Assembly (NCBI RefSeq): GCF_010672455.1
Contig: NZ_JAAHGO010000021.1
Coordinates: 1-64,000, forward strand
Source: Okeania sp. SIO2C9
Lineage (GTDB): Bacteria > Cyanobacteriota > Cyanobacteriia > Cyanobacteriales > Microcoleaceae
Direction of reading: 5' to 3'
Length of the DNA stretch: 64,000 nucleotides
How positions within the stretch are numbered: position 1 is the first letter of the stretch; each line of letters begins with the position of its first letter. Under the pieces are notes generated by a model. It saw only the letters and a list, made by a program, of their open reading frames with translations. It ran no database searches and had not been told where the DNA came from. Both the position numbers and the translations under genes were made by a program. This document shows, in pieces, positions 18,074 to 28,765 of the stretch.

Positions 18074-21000
18074 ATGGCTCAAATTATTGGATTACTTGGA
18101 AACGATAATATCAATGGTACACCAGATAATGATATCATCCTTGGTCGCCTGGGTGACGATAAAATTAAAGGTAAAGATGGTAATGATTTGATTGATGGTG
18201 GAGATGGAGAAGACGATCTAGAAGGTGGTGATGGTAATGATACTATTACTGGTGGCCTTGATGATGACAAGATTAAAGGGAATGATGGCGATGACTTAAT
18301 TTTTGGCCAAGAAGGTGATGATGATATTAAAGGCGGGAAGGATGATGATATTATTTCTGGAGGTGCTGGAGAAGACAAGATTAAAGGGGATGATGGCGAC
18401 GATGTAATTTTTGGTGGTGATGATGATGACGATATCGAAGGTAAGAAAGGAGAGGATATCCTGGTTGGAGGCTTAGGTAGCGACCAACTCCGTGGTGGTT
18501 CGGATGAAGATATCTTTGCTTATACAGCTATTGGTGAAGGAATAGATGAAATTACTGACTTTGAAGCTGACGAAGATACATTTGGTTTCCTGGCCGGAGT
18601 ATTTGACCCTGCTGCCACTGGAGGGTTAAATTTTGTCACATTTACTGATGTTGACAATGATGATGTACCAAACTTACTGAGTAATTCAAGTTTATTAGAT
18701 GATATTGATGGTTTAAATGAAAATCTCCCAAGCTTTATCTTTTTTGATGAAGATGATAATGGGAAAAAAGGTACATTAGCTTACTTCCAAGATGATGTAA
18801 CTGATATTATTGCCAGAGTATCAGTGAAGAAAGGGGAATTAAGTACAGAAAACTTTGAATACTTATTAGAAGATGGTATTAACTTTCCTGAAATTGAAGA
18901 TAATGATAGTGACATTAATTTTGGTGAAAATGGTGCAGTAATTAATATTGATGTTTCCTTACTTGAATTACTAGGAATTAGTCAGCTTACAGAACTTCAG
19001 GTTTCAATAATTAATCAAAGTTCTACAGAAATCAATGGTAATTTTTTCGTTATTTCAGAAGAAATTGATATTACATTGCTGCAACAATTGTTAGTAGGTA
19101 TTAATTTTAACAGCGCAGCTATATTTTTATTCAACACAGAAGAAAATACCATATTAGCATCATTTAATGGAACAGAAATTACAACAATTGCTGAGTATGA
19201 AACAATTACGAATTTAACAGAATTTAGCATTGAAAATAACCTTAGTATTAGTACAAATAACTTCTCAATTGTTGAAGGGAATCAAGTAGCAATTAGTGTC
19301 TCTATACTACAAGAATTAGGAGTTACTTTAGAAACTCTAACCAGTGTTGTTATAGAATCTGCTGATGATATTGAAGCAGTAGAAGGAAATTTACTAATTT
19401 TCCAAACAGAAGAATTTGAGACTACACAAGAAGTTAAACAACGATTAGATATTCTTGTTGGTAATAGTGCTGTTTTAGCTCTTGCTAATGTTGAGGGACA
19501 AACAGTTCTAGTTTTCTCAAATGGTAACTCTGAAGAAGTTATTATTCTCGAAGAATTTGATGAGGTAATAGCTAACATAGAATCTTTCGATAGTTTTAAC
19601 CTTAGTCTCTTCAATGAAATTGATATTACGGCAGAGTCTGAAACGGTTATTGGTACCGAGAATTCAGATGAATTCTCTATTATTGGTATAGTTGAAGGTG
19701 GTGTTCTGATTGAAAACTTTGACACCAATACAGACATTATTAAATTACAGTCAGAAGTTTTTGGTAATCTGACAAATGAGAGTTTAACCAGAGCAGTAGT
19801 ATCAGTCTTTACCACTAGCGAACAAATAGGAAATGCCAACTTTCTAGTCATAGACCAAGTATTTACTTCGATAACAGAAGTAGAAACACGATTAACTGAA
19901 TTAGGTATAACTGGTTCAGTTTTATTGAGCTATACAAATGAATTAGACCAAACTGTTTTTGCTTTTTCAGAAGGAGGTTCAGTTCAGGTCATTGCAAACT
20001 TCTCTACTGATATAGAAATTGATACAGATAACATCTTTATTCTCGAAAATAGTGACGATATGGACAACGACGATGACATGGATGATGATGACGACATGGA
20101 CGACGATGACATGGACGATGATGATGATATGGACGACGATGATATGGACGACGATGACGATGATGACTTTGATGTGACAGTAGATATAGTAGAAATTAAT
20201 GCTGATCTACTAATATCACTTGATGTATCAGTAGAAGACTTCACGACCGTCAATATCACTGCCGAGTCTATGGGAGAAATTGAAGCAAACTGCTTAGTTT
20301 TTGAAGAAGAAAGTTTTGCTAGTTTAGAAATTCTCCAACAACGACTCTCAACCCTTGTTGTGCAAAACTCAGTTCTAATATTAGCAACCATCGAAGGTAC
20401 TACCCAGTTACTCTTATATAATGGCAGTGAGTTTGAGATTATTGAAGACTTTGAAGTTGAGCTAGAAAATATCAATCAGTTTACTGCTAACAACCTACAG
20501 TTTACTAGCAACATTGAAATTATCAACCAGACAGAGGTAAATGCTATTGTCGGTGTGGTCAATAAGTTTACCTTCAACAGCTTCATCGAAAATGATGTGA
20601 CAATTACCAACTTTAGCGCAGAAGACGCTTTTGTACTGAACTCTGAAATATTCGCAGGGATAACAACTGAAACCTTACAAGAGTTGATTGTAAGCCAAAC
20701 AACGACTACAGTAGGAGATGCAACTTTACTGAATTTCGAGGGAACTTTTACACAAGAACAATTACTTGTGCAGTTGCAGACATTGCAGGTTGGAGATACT
20801 CCCAAGTTGCTTGTATATGAAAATGAAATGCAACAAAAAGTAGTAGCTTTCTACACAGGTACCGAAATAGAAATTTTGGCTAACTTGGAGGTAGAAGCAA
20901 CTATCACGTCGGAAAACTTTGTCTTCCTTGATAACGACATGGACGATGATGATGACGACATGGACGATGATGATGACGACATGGACGACGATGATGACAT

Positions 21001-24000
21001 GGACGACGATGATGACATGGACGATGATGATGACATGGACGATGATGATGACATGGACGATGATGATATGGACGACGACATGGACGACGACGATGACATG
21101 GACGACGACGATATGGACGACGATGACATGGATGATGACGACATGGATGATGACGACATGGATGACGACATGGATGATGACGACGATATGGACGACGACG
21201 ATGACTTTGATGTGACAGTAGATATAGTAGAAATTAATGCTGAGGTACTAACATCACTTAATGTCACAGTAGATAATATCACAAGCGTCATTATCACCGC
21301 TGAGTCTACCCAACAAGTTCAAGAAAACTTCTTAATTTTCGAGACAGAAAGTTTTGCCAATCTAGATATTCTGCTGACACGACTAGAATCTCTTGTTGTT
21401 GAGAGTTCAGTTGTAGTCTTAGCTAATATTGCGGGTAGTACACAGTTAGTCTTATTCGATGGTACAAATTTTGCACTACTCCAAGACTTTGAAGTCGAAA
21501 TAGAAAATATCAATCAATTCAGCGTTTCCAATTTACAATTTACCAACACTGTCAACATTACGAATGAAACAGAAGTAACTGCTACTGTTGGTGTTGTGGA
21601 TAAATTAGTATTCAATGCTTTCGTTGAAACTGGAGTAACAGTTACAAACTATAGTGAGGAAGATATTTTTCAACTTGACTCACAAATATTTGGGGAGATA
21701 ACCACTGAAACTCTACAGGAGTTGACCGTAACCCAAACAACAACTTCAGTGGGAACGGCAAATTTACTAATATTCGAGGGTAGTTTGACACAAGCGCAAC
21801 TACTAGTGCGGTTGCAGACATTGCAGGTGGGAGATACTCCCAGGTTACTTGTATACGAAAATGAAATGCAACAAAAAGTAGTAGCTTTCTACACAGGTAC
21901 TGAAATAGAAATTTTGGCTAACTTGGAGGTTGAAGTAAATATCTCGTCGGAAAACTTTTTCTTCTTTGGTGACGACGATATGGACGATGATGACGACATG
22001 GATGATGACGACATGGATGATGACGACGATGATGACATGGACGACGATGATGACGACGACATGGACGACGATGATGATATGGACGATGATGATATGGACG
22101 ACGATGATATGGATGATGACGACGACATGGACGACGACGATGACATGGACGACGACGATATGGACGACGATGACATGGATGATGACGACATGGATGACGA
22201 CATGGATGATGACGACGATATGGACGACGACGATGACTTTGATGTGACAGTAGATATAGTAGAAATTAATGCTGAGGTACTAACATCACTTAATGTCACA
22301 GTAGATAATATCACAAGCGTCATTATCACCGCTGAGTCTACCCAACAAGTTCAAGAAAACTTCTTAATTTTCGAGACAGAAAGTTTTGCCAATCTAGATA
22401 TTCTGCTGACACGACTAGAATCTCTTGTTGTTGAGAGTTCAGTTGTAGTCTTAGCTAATATTGCGGGTAGTACACAGTTAGTCTTATTCGATGGTACAAA
22501 TTTTGCACTACTCCAAGACTTTGAAGTCGAAATAGAAAATATCAATCAATTCAGCGTTTCCAATTTACAATTTACCAACACTGTCAACATTACGAATGAA
22601 ACAGAAGTAACTGCTACTGTTGGTGTTGTGGATAAATTAGTATTCAATGCTTTCGTTGAAACTGGAGTAACAGTTACAAACTATAGTGAGGAAGATATTT
22701 TTCAACTTGACTCACAAATATTTGGGGAGATAACCACTGAAACTCTACAGGAGTTGACCGTAACCCAAACAACAACTTCAGTGGGAACGGCAAATTTACT
22801 AATATTCGAGGGTAGTTTGACACAAGCGCAACTACTAGTGCGGTTGCAGACATTGCAGGTGGGAGATACTCCCAGGTTACTTGTATACGAAAATGAAATG
22901 CAACAAAAAGTAGTAGCTTTCTACACAGGTACTGAAATAGAAATTTTGGCTAACTTGGAGGTTGAAGTAAATATCTCGTCGGAAAACTTTTTCTTCTTTG
23001 GTGACGACGATATGGACGATGATGACGACATGGATGATGACGACGATATGGACGATGATGACGACATGGATGACGACGATATGGACGATGATGACGACAT
23101 GGATGACGATGACATGGACGATGATGATGACATGGACGATGATGATGACATGGATGATGACGACGATATGGACGATGATGACGACATGGATGACGACGAT
23201 ATGGACGATGATGACGACATGGATGATGACGACGATATGGATGATGATGACATGGACGATGATGATGACATGGATGATGACGACGATATGGACGATGATG
23301 ACGACATGGATGACGAGGATACTCCGGAAGTCAACGTTGTTATCAGTAACTCAAATACAATTGTCGTCAGCAGTGAAACTACAAACGTAGTTCAGTTCAA
23401 TTCCTTAGAAGAAATTGGCGGTATCATTTTTGGTTTTAGTCAGTCAGACTCATTATCATTCAACTCATCACTGTTCGGTAATTTCAGTAATTCCAGCTTC
23501 ACCAGTTTAGTTGTCACTAACTCAACTACCAGTATTGACATCCAAAATCAAGGTCTACTAATTGTTGAACAACAAATTAACTCAATACAAGAACTACAAA
23601 CACTGCTAGTCAACTTAGAAGTAGACAGTCCAGTATTCATTGAATACACTAATTCCGCAGGTAATACCGTAGTCGCCTTTGCGCAAAGTAGTAGCCAAGT
23701 AGAAGTTGTCAGCCAATTTACATCTGAAGTACAACTAACTGAGACCAACTTTAACTTTACTCAAGTAACTACAGCAGCAACAGAAACAGAAATTACTGCT
23801 ACGGCAGGTTTCGTGGATACTATTTTATTCGAGTCACTGGTTGAAGAAACCACTATTAATGACTTTGAGGCAGAAACAGATATACTTCAGTTTAAAATAG
23901 GAGTATTTGGAAACTTCAAGAATAGTAACTTTACCCAGGTTACTGTGAATGACTCAACCAGTAGTGTTAGCAGTAATGTGGGTCTAGTTAAGCTGACTCA

Positions 24001-24889
24001 AGAATTTTCTTCTCTAACAGAAGTGGAAACACGATTAGAAGAACTTGATGTTAATGGTGTTTTTGTCACTTATACTAATGCCCAAAATCAAACTTTCCTC
24101 ACATTCTTCCAGGAAGGCAGTTTAGAAGTTGTTACTACCTTGAATGCAGAGATAGAATTAAACGCCAGCAACTTTTCTTTTGCTGGTATACTCGCAGGTA
24201 GCGCGTCAGACGACTTCCTTTCTAGTGGAGTTGCTTCAGATATCCTCAATGGTTTTGCAGGGGATGATACCATACAAGGTCTTGGTGGAAATGATACCCT
24301 GCATGGTGGTGATGGTAATGACATTCTCAAAGGTAATTTGGGCGACGATCGCCTCAATGGTGGTGATGGTAATGACATTCTCAACGGTGGTCTTGGTAAC
24401 AATTTTCTCCTGGGAGGTGCTGGTGACGACCTTTTGATAGGTCGTACTGGTTTTGATATTATGCTAGGTGGTGATGGTGACGACACTTTGAGGTCTGGTA
24501 TCGGCCGTGATCGCCTCAATGGTGGTGCGGGTGATGACGAACTTACGGGTGGTGCAGGTATTGATCGTTTTATCTTTGCTACAAATCAGGCTTTTAGTCA
24601 AGCAGATATCGGTACAGACACAATAACTGATTTTGTTGTACAGCAAGATATTATTCTCCTGGATAAAACCACTTTTGCTGCTCTTACCAGCGTTCAAGGT
24701 GAAGGTTTCAGTGTGGAAACAGAGTTTGCATTAGTTACCAGTGACGAAGAGGCAGAAAGTTCTGATGCGTTTATAGTTTACAACAGTGAAAATGGTAAAT
24801 TGTTCTATAACGCTAATGGTAGTACTGCTCATTTTGCCACCTTAACTAATAATGCGGCAATTACTGCTGAAGATTTCTTCCTGCGTTAA
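18074..24889 (+). CDS. Giant RTX calcium-binding surface protein with Met/Asp tracts
   Basis: 2271 residues; AAGGA precedes the ATG. Residues about 9-160 are RTX nonapeptide repeats (GGDGNDTITGG type). Residues about 160-660 are acidic beta-rich sequence. Then come three homologous domains of about 255 residues (699-954, 1045-1298, 1389-1642), separated by tracts made almost only of Met and Asp (663-698, 955-1044, 1299-1388, 1643-1749). Two more related domains follow, then C-terminal RTX repeats (about 2040-2165) and a tail ending AITAEDFFLR. RTX repeats bind calcium and fold outside the cell; the C-terminus resembles type I-secreted or cyanobacterial 'bluetail'-type surface proteins, though no secretion genes are nearby. 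The second and third domains are identical in DNA, showing recent duplication. No catalytic domain is seen; adhesion, a calcium-responsive surface layer or metal sequestration are possible. Confidence 0.85.
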   Translation: MAQIIGLLGNDNINGTPDNDIILGRLGDDKIKGKDGNDLIDGGDGEDDLEGGDGNDTITGGLDDDKIKGNDGDDLIFGQEGDDDIKGGKDDDIISGGAGEDKIKGDDGDDVIFGGDDDDDIEGKKGEDILVGGLGSDQLRGGSDEDIFAYTAIGEGIDEITDFEADEDTFGFLAGVFDPAATGGLNFVTFTDVDNDDVPNLLSNSSLLDDIDGLNENLPSFIFFDEDDNGKKGTLAYFQDDVTDIIARVSVKKGELSTENFEYLLEDGINFPEIEDNDSDINFGENGAVINIDVSLLELLGISQLTELQVSIINQSSTEINGNFFVISEEIDITLLQQLLVGINFNSAAIFLFNTEENTILASFNGTEITTIAEYETITNLTEFSIENNLSISTNNFSIVEGNQVAISVSILQELGVTLETLTSVVIESADDIEAVEGNLLIFQTEEFETTQEVKQRLDILVGNSAVLALANVEGQTVLVFSNGNSEEVIILEEFDEVIANIESFDSFNLSLFNEIDITAESETVIGTENSDEFSIIGIVEGGVLIENFDTNTDIIKLQSEVFGNLTNESLTRAVVSVFTTSEQIGNANFLVIDQVFTSITEVETRLTELGITGSVLLSYTNELDQTVFAFSEGGSVQVIANFSTDIEIDTDNIFILENSDDMDNDDDMDDDDDMDDDDMDDDDDMDDDDMDDDDDDDFDVTVDIVEINADLLISLDVSVEDFTTVNITAESMGEIEANCLVFEEESFASLEILQQRLSTLVVQNSVLILATIEGTTQLLLYNGSEFEIIEDFEVELENINQFTANNLQFTSNIEIINQTEVNAIVGVVNKFTFNSFIENDVTITNFSAEDAFVLNSEIFAGITTETLQELIVSQTTTTVGDATLLNFEGTFTQEQLLVQLQTLQVGDTPKLLVYENEMQQKVVAFYTGTEIEILANLEVEATITSENFVFLDNDMDDDDDDMDDDDDDMDDDDDMDDDDDMDDDDDMDDDDDMDDDDMDDDMDDDDDMDDDDMDDDDMDDDDMDDDDMDDDMDDDDDMDDDDDFDVTVDIVEINAEVLTSLNVTVDNITSVIITAESTQQVQENFLIFETESFANLDILLTRLESLVVESSVVVLANIAGSTQLVLFDGTNFALLQDFEVEIENINQFSVSNLQFTNTVNITNETEVTATVGVVDKLVFNAFVETGVTVTNYSEEDIFQLDSQIFGEITTETLQELTVTQTTTSVGTANLLIFEGSLTQAQLLVRLQTLQVGDTPRLLVYENEMQQKVVAFYTGTEIEILANLEVEVNISSENFFFFGDDDMDDDDDMDDDDMDDDDDDDMDDDDDDDMDDDDDMDDDDMDDDDMDDDDDMDDDDDMDDDDMDDDDMDDDDMDDDMDDDDDMDDDDDFDVTVDIVEINAEVLTSLNVTVDNITSVIITAESTQQVQENFLIFETESFANLDILLTRLESLVVESSVVVLANIAGSTQLVLFDGTNFALLQDFEVEIENINQFSVSNLQFTNTVNITNETEVTATVGVVDKLVFNAFVETGVTVTNYSEEDIFQLDSQIFGEITTETLQELTVTQTTTSVGTANLLIFEGSLTQAQLLVRLQTLQVGDTPRLLVYENEMQQKVVAFYTGTEIEILANLEVEVNISSENFFFFGDDDMDDDDDMDDDDDMDDDDDMDDDDMDDDDDMDDDDMDDDDDMDDDDDMDDDDDMDDDDDMDDDDMDDDDDMDDDDDMDDDDMDDDDDMDDDDDMDDDDDMDDEDTPEVNVVISNSNTIVVSSETTNVVQFNSLEEIGGIIFGFSQSDSLSFNSSLFGNFSNSSFTSLVVTNSTTSIDIQNQGLLIVEQQINSIQELQTLLVNLEVDSPVFIEYTNSAGNTVVAFAQSSSQVEVVSQFTSEVQLTETNFNFTQVTTAATETEITATAGFVDTILFESLVEETTINDFEAETDILQFKIGVFGNFKNSNFTQVTVNDSTSSVSSNVGLVKLTQEFSSLTEVETRLEELDVNGVFVTYTNAQNQTFLTFFQEGSLEVVTTLNAEIELNASNFSFAGILAGSASDDFLSSGVASDILNGFAGDDTIQGLGGNDTLHGGDGNDILKGNLGDDRLNGGDGNDILNGGLGNNFLLGGAGDDLLIGRTGFDIMLGGDGDDTLRSGIGRDRLNGGAGDDELTGGAGIDRFIFATNQAFSQADIGTDTITDFVVQQDIILLDKTTFAALTSVQGEGFSVETEFALVTSDEEAESSDAFIVYNSENGKLFYNANGSTAHFATLTNNAAITAEDFFLR
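20060..20167 (+). repeat. Met/Asp codon tract 1
   Basis: Coding microsatellite of ATG plus three to six GAC/GAT codons per unit. Synonymous GAC/GAT variation breaks exact DNA identity between units. Confidence 0.9.
20936..21205 (+). repeat. Met/Asp codon tract 2
   Basis: About 90 codons of ATG-(GAY)n units in the RTX gene. Units of 12, 15 and 18 bp are mixed. Confidence 0.9.
21206..23001 (+). repeat. 1,032-bp tandem duplication in the RTX gene
   Basis: The segment beginning tttgatgtgacagtagatat occurs at 21,206 and 22,238, exactly 1,032 bp apart. The approximately 760-bp globular part looks identical at every base I compared; only the Met/Asp tract at 21,970-22,237 differs from its partners. 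Confidence 0.9.
23002..23320 (+). repeat. Met/Asp codon tract 4
   Basis: The longest tract, about 106 codons, ends at DDEDTPEVNV. Tract 3 is at 21,970-22,237. Confidence 0.9.
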
Positions 24890-24895
24890 TTTAGC

Positions 24896-24925
24896 TGTCA
24901 GCTGTCAGCTTTCAGCTTTCAGCTT
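24896..24925. repeat. Heptamer repeat just after the RTX stop codon
   Basis: gctgtcagctgtcagctttc and onward, period 7, starting five bases after the TAA. Confidence 0.7.
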
Positions 24926-24999
24926 GGGTTGAAATCTCTAAGGTCAATCTAAGCTGTTTGCTGAGTGCTAAATTGCTCAAGGCTTTTGAATTAGAACTA

Positions 25000-25201
<202 letters not shown>

Positions 25202-25280
25202 ACAAAAGACTATAGAGCTTATAGTTTTACCTTGATAGGATAATAGAATTACTGGGAAATTCCTGGTGATTCTATTATTT

Positions 25281-25732
25281 TCAGGACTTACGCAATTGCA
25301 CCAATCATAGTTTTTATATCAGCAATAATGACAAATAATACACTATATGTAGCGTCCATTAATGGATAATTGATAATTACCTCGGGTTTTAACCGTCCTT
25401 GATTGAATATAAGGAAATATTATTTCTTTTCTTGGTCGATTGGATATGGCTCCGAGACCTCGCCATCCCATCCTAGGTCATGCTGCGCAAACGACCGCTG
25501 TCTTGGTCGATTGGATATGGCGAGGGGACTAGCTCTTGACAGAGCCGCTCCGAATTGCGCCATCCCATCCTAACGGACTGCTCCGCAAACGACCGCTGTC
25601 TTGGTCGATTGGATATGGCGAGGGGACCTCGCCATCCCTCGACCGCTTTTTTCCCCTATCCAAGGGGAGGCTTCAAGGCGCGAATTATTTAATTATTAAT
25701 TAGTTAATTATTCGGTACTGCGTAAGTCCTGA
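25281..25732. repeat. R10 element containing a nested R1 copy
   Basis: Outer ends tcaggacttacgc and gcgtaagtcctga are inverted; an R1 copy (about 25,355-25,717) with doubled ccaatcgaccaag segments fills the middle. Confidence 0.65.
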
Positions 25733-25765
25733 TTTTGAACAAATTGTAGTTAATTTTGGGTAGTT

Positions 25766-26128
25766 ATGGCTAGAAAACGTTTAATTATTGAAATGGGTAT
25801 GGGGATAGACCAACATGGCCAGGAACCAACAGTAGCTGCAGCTAGAGCTGTCAGAAATGCGATCGCTCATAATGCTTTACCCGGAGTCTGGGAGGTAGCA
25901 GGTTTAAGTCATCCCAATGAAATGATTGTAGAAGTACAGGTAGCTGTACCTTACCCAGAAGAGGTGAAGGTAGAAGAAGTTTTGGTTGTATTGCCTTTTG
26001 GCCAGAAAACTATCACTATTGAAGATGGGGGTATGGTAATGCAGGGTAGGGCGATCGCTGAATTGGAAGATAAAAATGATGAAATGTTAATTGCTGTAGC
26101 AGCGGTTACTGTATTAGTAGAGACTTAA
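25766..26128 (+). CDS. Lin0512 family protein
   Basis: 120 residues. The sequence KRLIIEMGMGIDQHGQEPT, followed by AAARAVRNAI and AVPYPEEV, matches the Lin0512 family, a small conserved family of unknown function found in cyanobacteria, Firmicutes and others, including metazoans. The family is thought to form compact oligomers; no enzymatic residues are established. A HIP1 site lies in the gene twice. It stands alone; the R10/R1 element ends only about 30 bp upstream, so its promoter lies in or near repeat sequence. Confidence 0.85.
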   Translation: MARKRLIIEMGMGIDQHGQEPTVAAARAVRNAIAHNALPGVWEVAGLSHPNEMIVEVQVAVPYPEEVKVEEVLVVLPFGQKTITIEDGGMVMQGRAIAELEDKNDEMLIAVAAVTVLVET

Positions 26129-26187
26129 ATCGGTGGTTTGGGTTTATACGGGCATGATGTAGTTCATAGTTTTTTAAACAAGAAAAA

Positions 26188-26222
26188 ATCTGCTATGCTT
26201 GACTACAAAATACATAGCAGAT
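26188..26222 (-). terminator. Possible intrinsic terminator on the minus strand
   Basis: ATCTGCTATG (26,188-26,197) and CATAGCAGAT (26,213-26,222) form a perfect 10-bp stem. On the minus strand it is followed by TTTTTTC, as in intrinsic terminators. No minus-strand gene is visible upstream of it. Confidence 0.4.
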
Positions 26223-27755
26223 ATATCTAGGTTACTTAGTTGAGGTTAATTAAGTTCGTTGAAATTCACACTTACTATTATGAACTTTTTTTTTTGAAAA
26301 AATATCAATTTTTGCTGATCTTCATCAAATCTTTAAATAAGAATGGAGTATTTTAAAGTTCTGATGAAGATTGCTATATTTCAACATATCTTTATTATTT
26401 TTTTAGGATATTTTTTTCTTAAATGTAATAGTTTTTACAGTTGACAAATCAATTATTCAAATGTTAAATAAATTTAAAAAAATAATGTTATCAATACTGA
26501 AAGCTATGCTAGTAAATTATTTGAATATCTATATTAACTAAAAAAAAAGATTTGATTTCCCCTGACTACTGACTACTAAAAATACCTTAAGTATTTGTAA
26601 CAAAAATTATCATCCGGACATAGTATTATACATTTTGATTGAAAAATTTGGTAATTTTTTGATTTAATATATAGTGTAGCTTCACCAAAATTTACTTTTA
26701 ATTCTGATACTTGACAATATTTTCTCCTTCGTTTAATCATGGTTGATTTTTTTTGTGCCAAGACAAAATATATATCTTGTTTCTGATATTTTTTCAACCA
26801 ATGTAATAGAAATATTATTTGTACAGTATGGATTTCGCCTCATATAGTCATTCTGAATAAGACTGGAACACTTTTTCAGCTGAAACTCTTTCAAGGCAAG
26901 AAACCCTTGTCTCAATCTTAACTGGAATGACTATAGATCGAAGTTTTGATTTGCAGAACGCAAATACCCTGGAGTAAAAATTATCCCTGGTGCAAAAGTA
27001 AATCCAGGGGTGCAAACTATATCAACTCCTAACACGGAAGTATTGACAGAAATTAAGTATTTGTGGGAGAGGGCGAATTAGGCAATTTCAAGAAAATGGG
27101 AATAATTAAGCAATAGGAAATAGTACTTCTAATGCCATAATATTAACTTTATTTAAAAATGGCAAAAAATGTATAGTTAGTAACGAAATTACTTGAAAAA
27201 ATATGTATTTTAAATTTATTGTTTCTCTGAAATACTAATTTTTTTTGAAGATTGCTAAATTGGATACACAATTTACTTTTGTTTAATGTATCATTAGCAA
27301 TTAAGTTCCACCTATAACTGTATAATTTGATCGATTTTCCAAATTGATTGCACAAACATCATGAATATGAGAGAAGTATTAAAAATCAACTACTGATTTT
27401 CTTCTAATCAGCAGAATTACTTCTGCAATTCAACAATTACTAACAATCAAAACTTAATAATTATCTAGTTATAACTAGATTTTTTCATATCAATATTCTC
27501 TGAAACTAGAACTACGATTAACAATTTTAGTAATTTAGCCGACTCAATCTCAACAGAAAAGTATAAACTTTATTTCAGAAAGTTCAGTTAACTATAGTTA
27601 GTCAACTGACTGTAGTTTTTCTTATCAATTTTTCATTCTCTCTAAATACAAGACTTAATTAAATAACTTTTGTATTTTAGAGTAATTAACTAAATTTTCA
27701 ATTCAATCCTAAGTTTTTTTAGTTTGTGAATTTTTAAAATCATCATAATTTAGCC
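26223..27755. other. AT-rich 1.5-kb gap
   Basis: No complete gene seen. It holds a protein fragment at 26,959-27,081 and several weak, compositionally poor ORFs on the minus strand. Very low GC and no recognised repeat family, unlike most gaps in this window. Confidence 0.5.
26959..27081 (+). pseudogene. C-terminal fragment of an unrecognised protein
   Basis: The frame reads RKYPGVKIIPGAKVNPGVQT, then ISTPNTEVLTEIKYLWERAN and a stop, with protein-like composition in a region otherwise non-coding. Upstream the frame is closed by a stop at about 26,948. It looks like the tail of a decayed gene; the family is not recognised. Confidence 0.3.
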
Positions 27756-27998
27756 ATGAATAACTGTCCTTGTTGCTCTAATCAAATGCTACGCCATAGT
27801 CGTAATTCCCAAATTTATTGGTATTGTTTAAACTGCAAGCAAGAAATGCCAAATTTAGTAGATAAACTCAAAAAACGAATTGTTTTAAACAGTTTTCGCG
27901 AACATTCTTGTCAAGTACCAATCAAGACTGCCTACAGAAACTTAGAAAACCACTTACATGAAGAAAAAACAGTTATGAATTTACTTGGCATTGCCTAA
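27756..27998 (+). CDS. Small zinc-ribbon-like protein
   Basis: 80 residues. CPCCSNQMLRHSRNSQIYWY then CLNCKQEMP gives two CxxC pairs (positions about 5-8 and 24-27), a zinc-ribbon arrangement. The C-terminal half is basic and helical. Similar small proteins occur in cyanobacteria with no known role. The start ATG has no clear Shine-Dalgarno site. It stands alone in AT-rich DNA. Confidence 0.6.
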   Translation: MNNCPCCSNQMLRHSRNSQIYWYCLNCKQEMPNLVDKLKKRIVLNSFREHSCQVPIKTAYRNLENHLHEEKTVMNLLGIA

Positions 27999-28133
27999 TA
28001 GGGATAAAAACAGTAAAACTACTGTATGGCAATTTCATAATAAAGTGTCAATTCAGTTATCTTCGGAGGAACTACTTTAACAGTTATAAGTTATTAGTAC
28101 CTCCTCCAATAAAGAGGCTTGAAATACAAAATT

Positions 28134-28275
28134 TTATTTCTCTTGGTCGATTGGATATAGCAAAGAAACTCCTCTTGCAGAGCCGCTCCGAATGGCGCAA
28201 TCCCATCCTACGGGAAGCTGCGCTAACGACCGCTTTTTATCCTTTTAAAAGGGGAGACTTGAGACCTGATTTTTT
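28134..28275. repeat. R1 repeat, partial copy
   Basis: Contains tcttggtcgattggatatag, cctacgggaagctgcgctaa and a ccttttaaaagg hairpin. One end is degraded. Confidence 0.55.
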
Positions 28276-28289
28276 TGTCAAAAACTAAA

Positions 28290-28395
28290 TAATATTATGT
28301 CCTGTTGAATAGTTATAAATAACGAGATAGGAGTCAGGTAGGAGAAGTTCGGATTGGTAGTTATCCTACCCTACTCTCCACTCCCAGCGCGTAGT
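28290..28395. repeat. R2 fragment
   Basis: aatattatgtcctgttgaat and agttataaataacgag match the left half of R2; no right end is found. Confidence 0.45.
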
Positions 28396-28765
28396 ATTAT
28401 AATTCCTTGAAATTTGAGTGAAAGCTCTCATTAAAATGAAATTAAATCAACTCACTTGTCTGTTCTTATGCAGAAAAAAACAAAATAAATCAGCCTTGGC
28501 AACTGAAATAACTGGTTGATAAAAGAAAGTTTTAAGTTTTTGGTGATATCTAACCAAATCCGGGTATAAAAAAAGGCTTGTCTGATCTCTCAATCCTATT
28601 GTATGGTATAAAACTTCCATTTTTTTTAACACCCTTTTACTAAGGCGGATTTGGTATCATTTCCGTTTAATAGCGTTCAGGAAAAATTTTCTTAACTCCT
28701 GACTCCTGACTCCTTGATCGTTATTTATAAGTATTCAACCGGAGATCGCATGATATCATGCCTGG

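Noticed and set aside
20851-23334. Minus-strand ORFs reading poly-Ser/Met (SSSSMSSSS) across the RTX gene, and plus-strand poly-Met/Thr/Trp frames
   Set aside because: They are complements or alternative frames of the GAY/ATG tracts, with no start context; shadows of the real coding frame.
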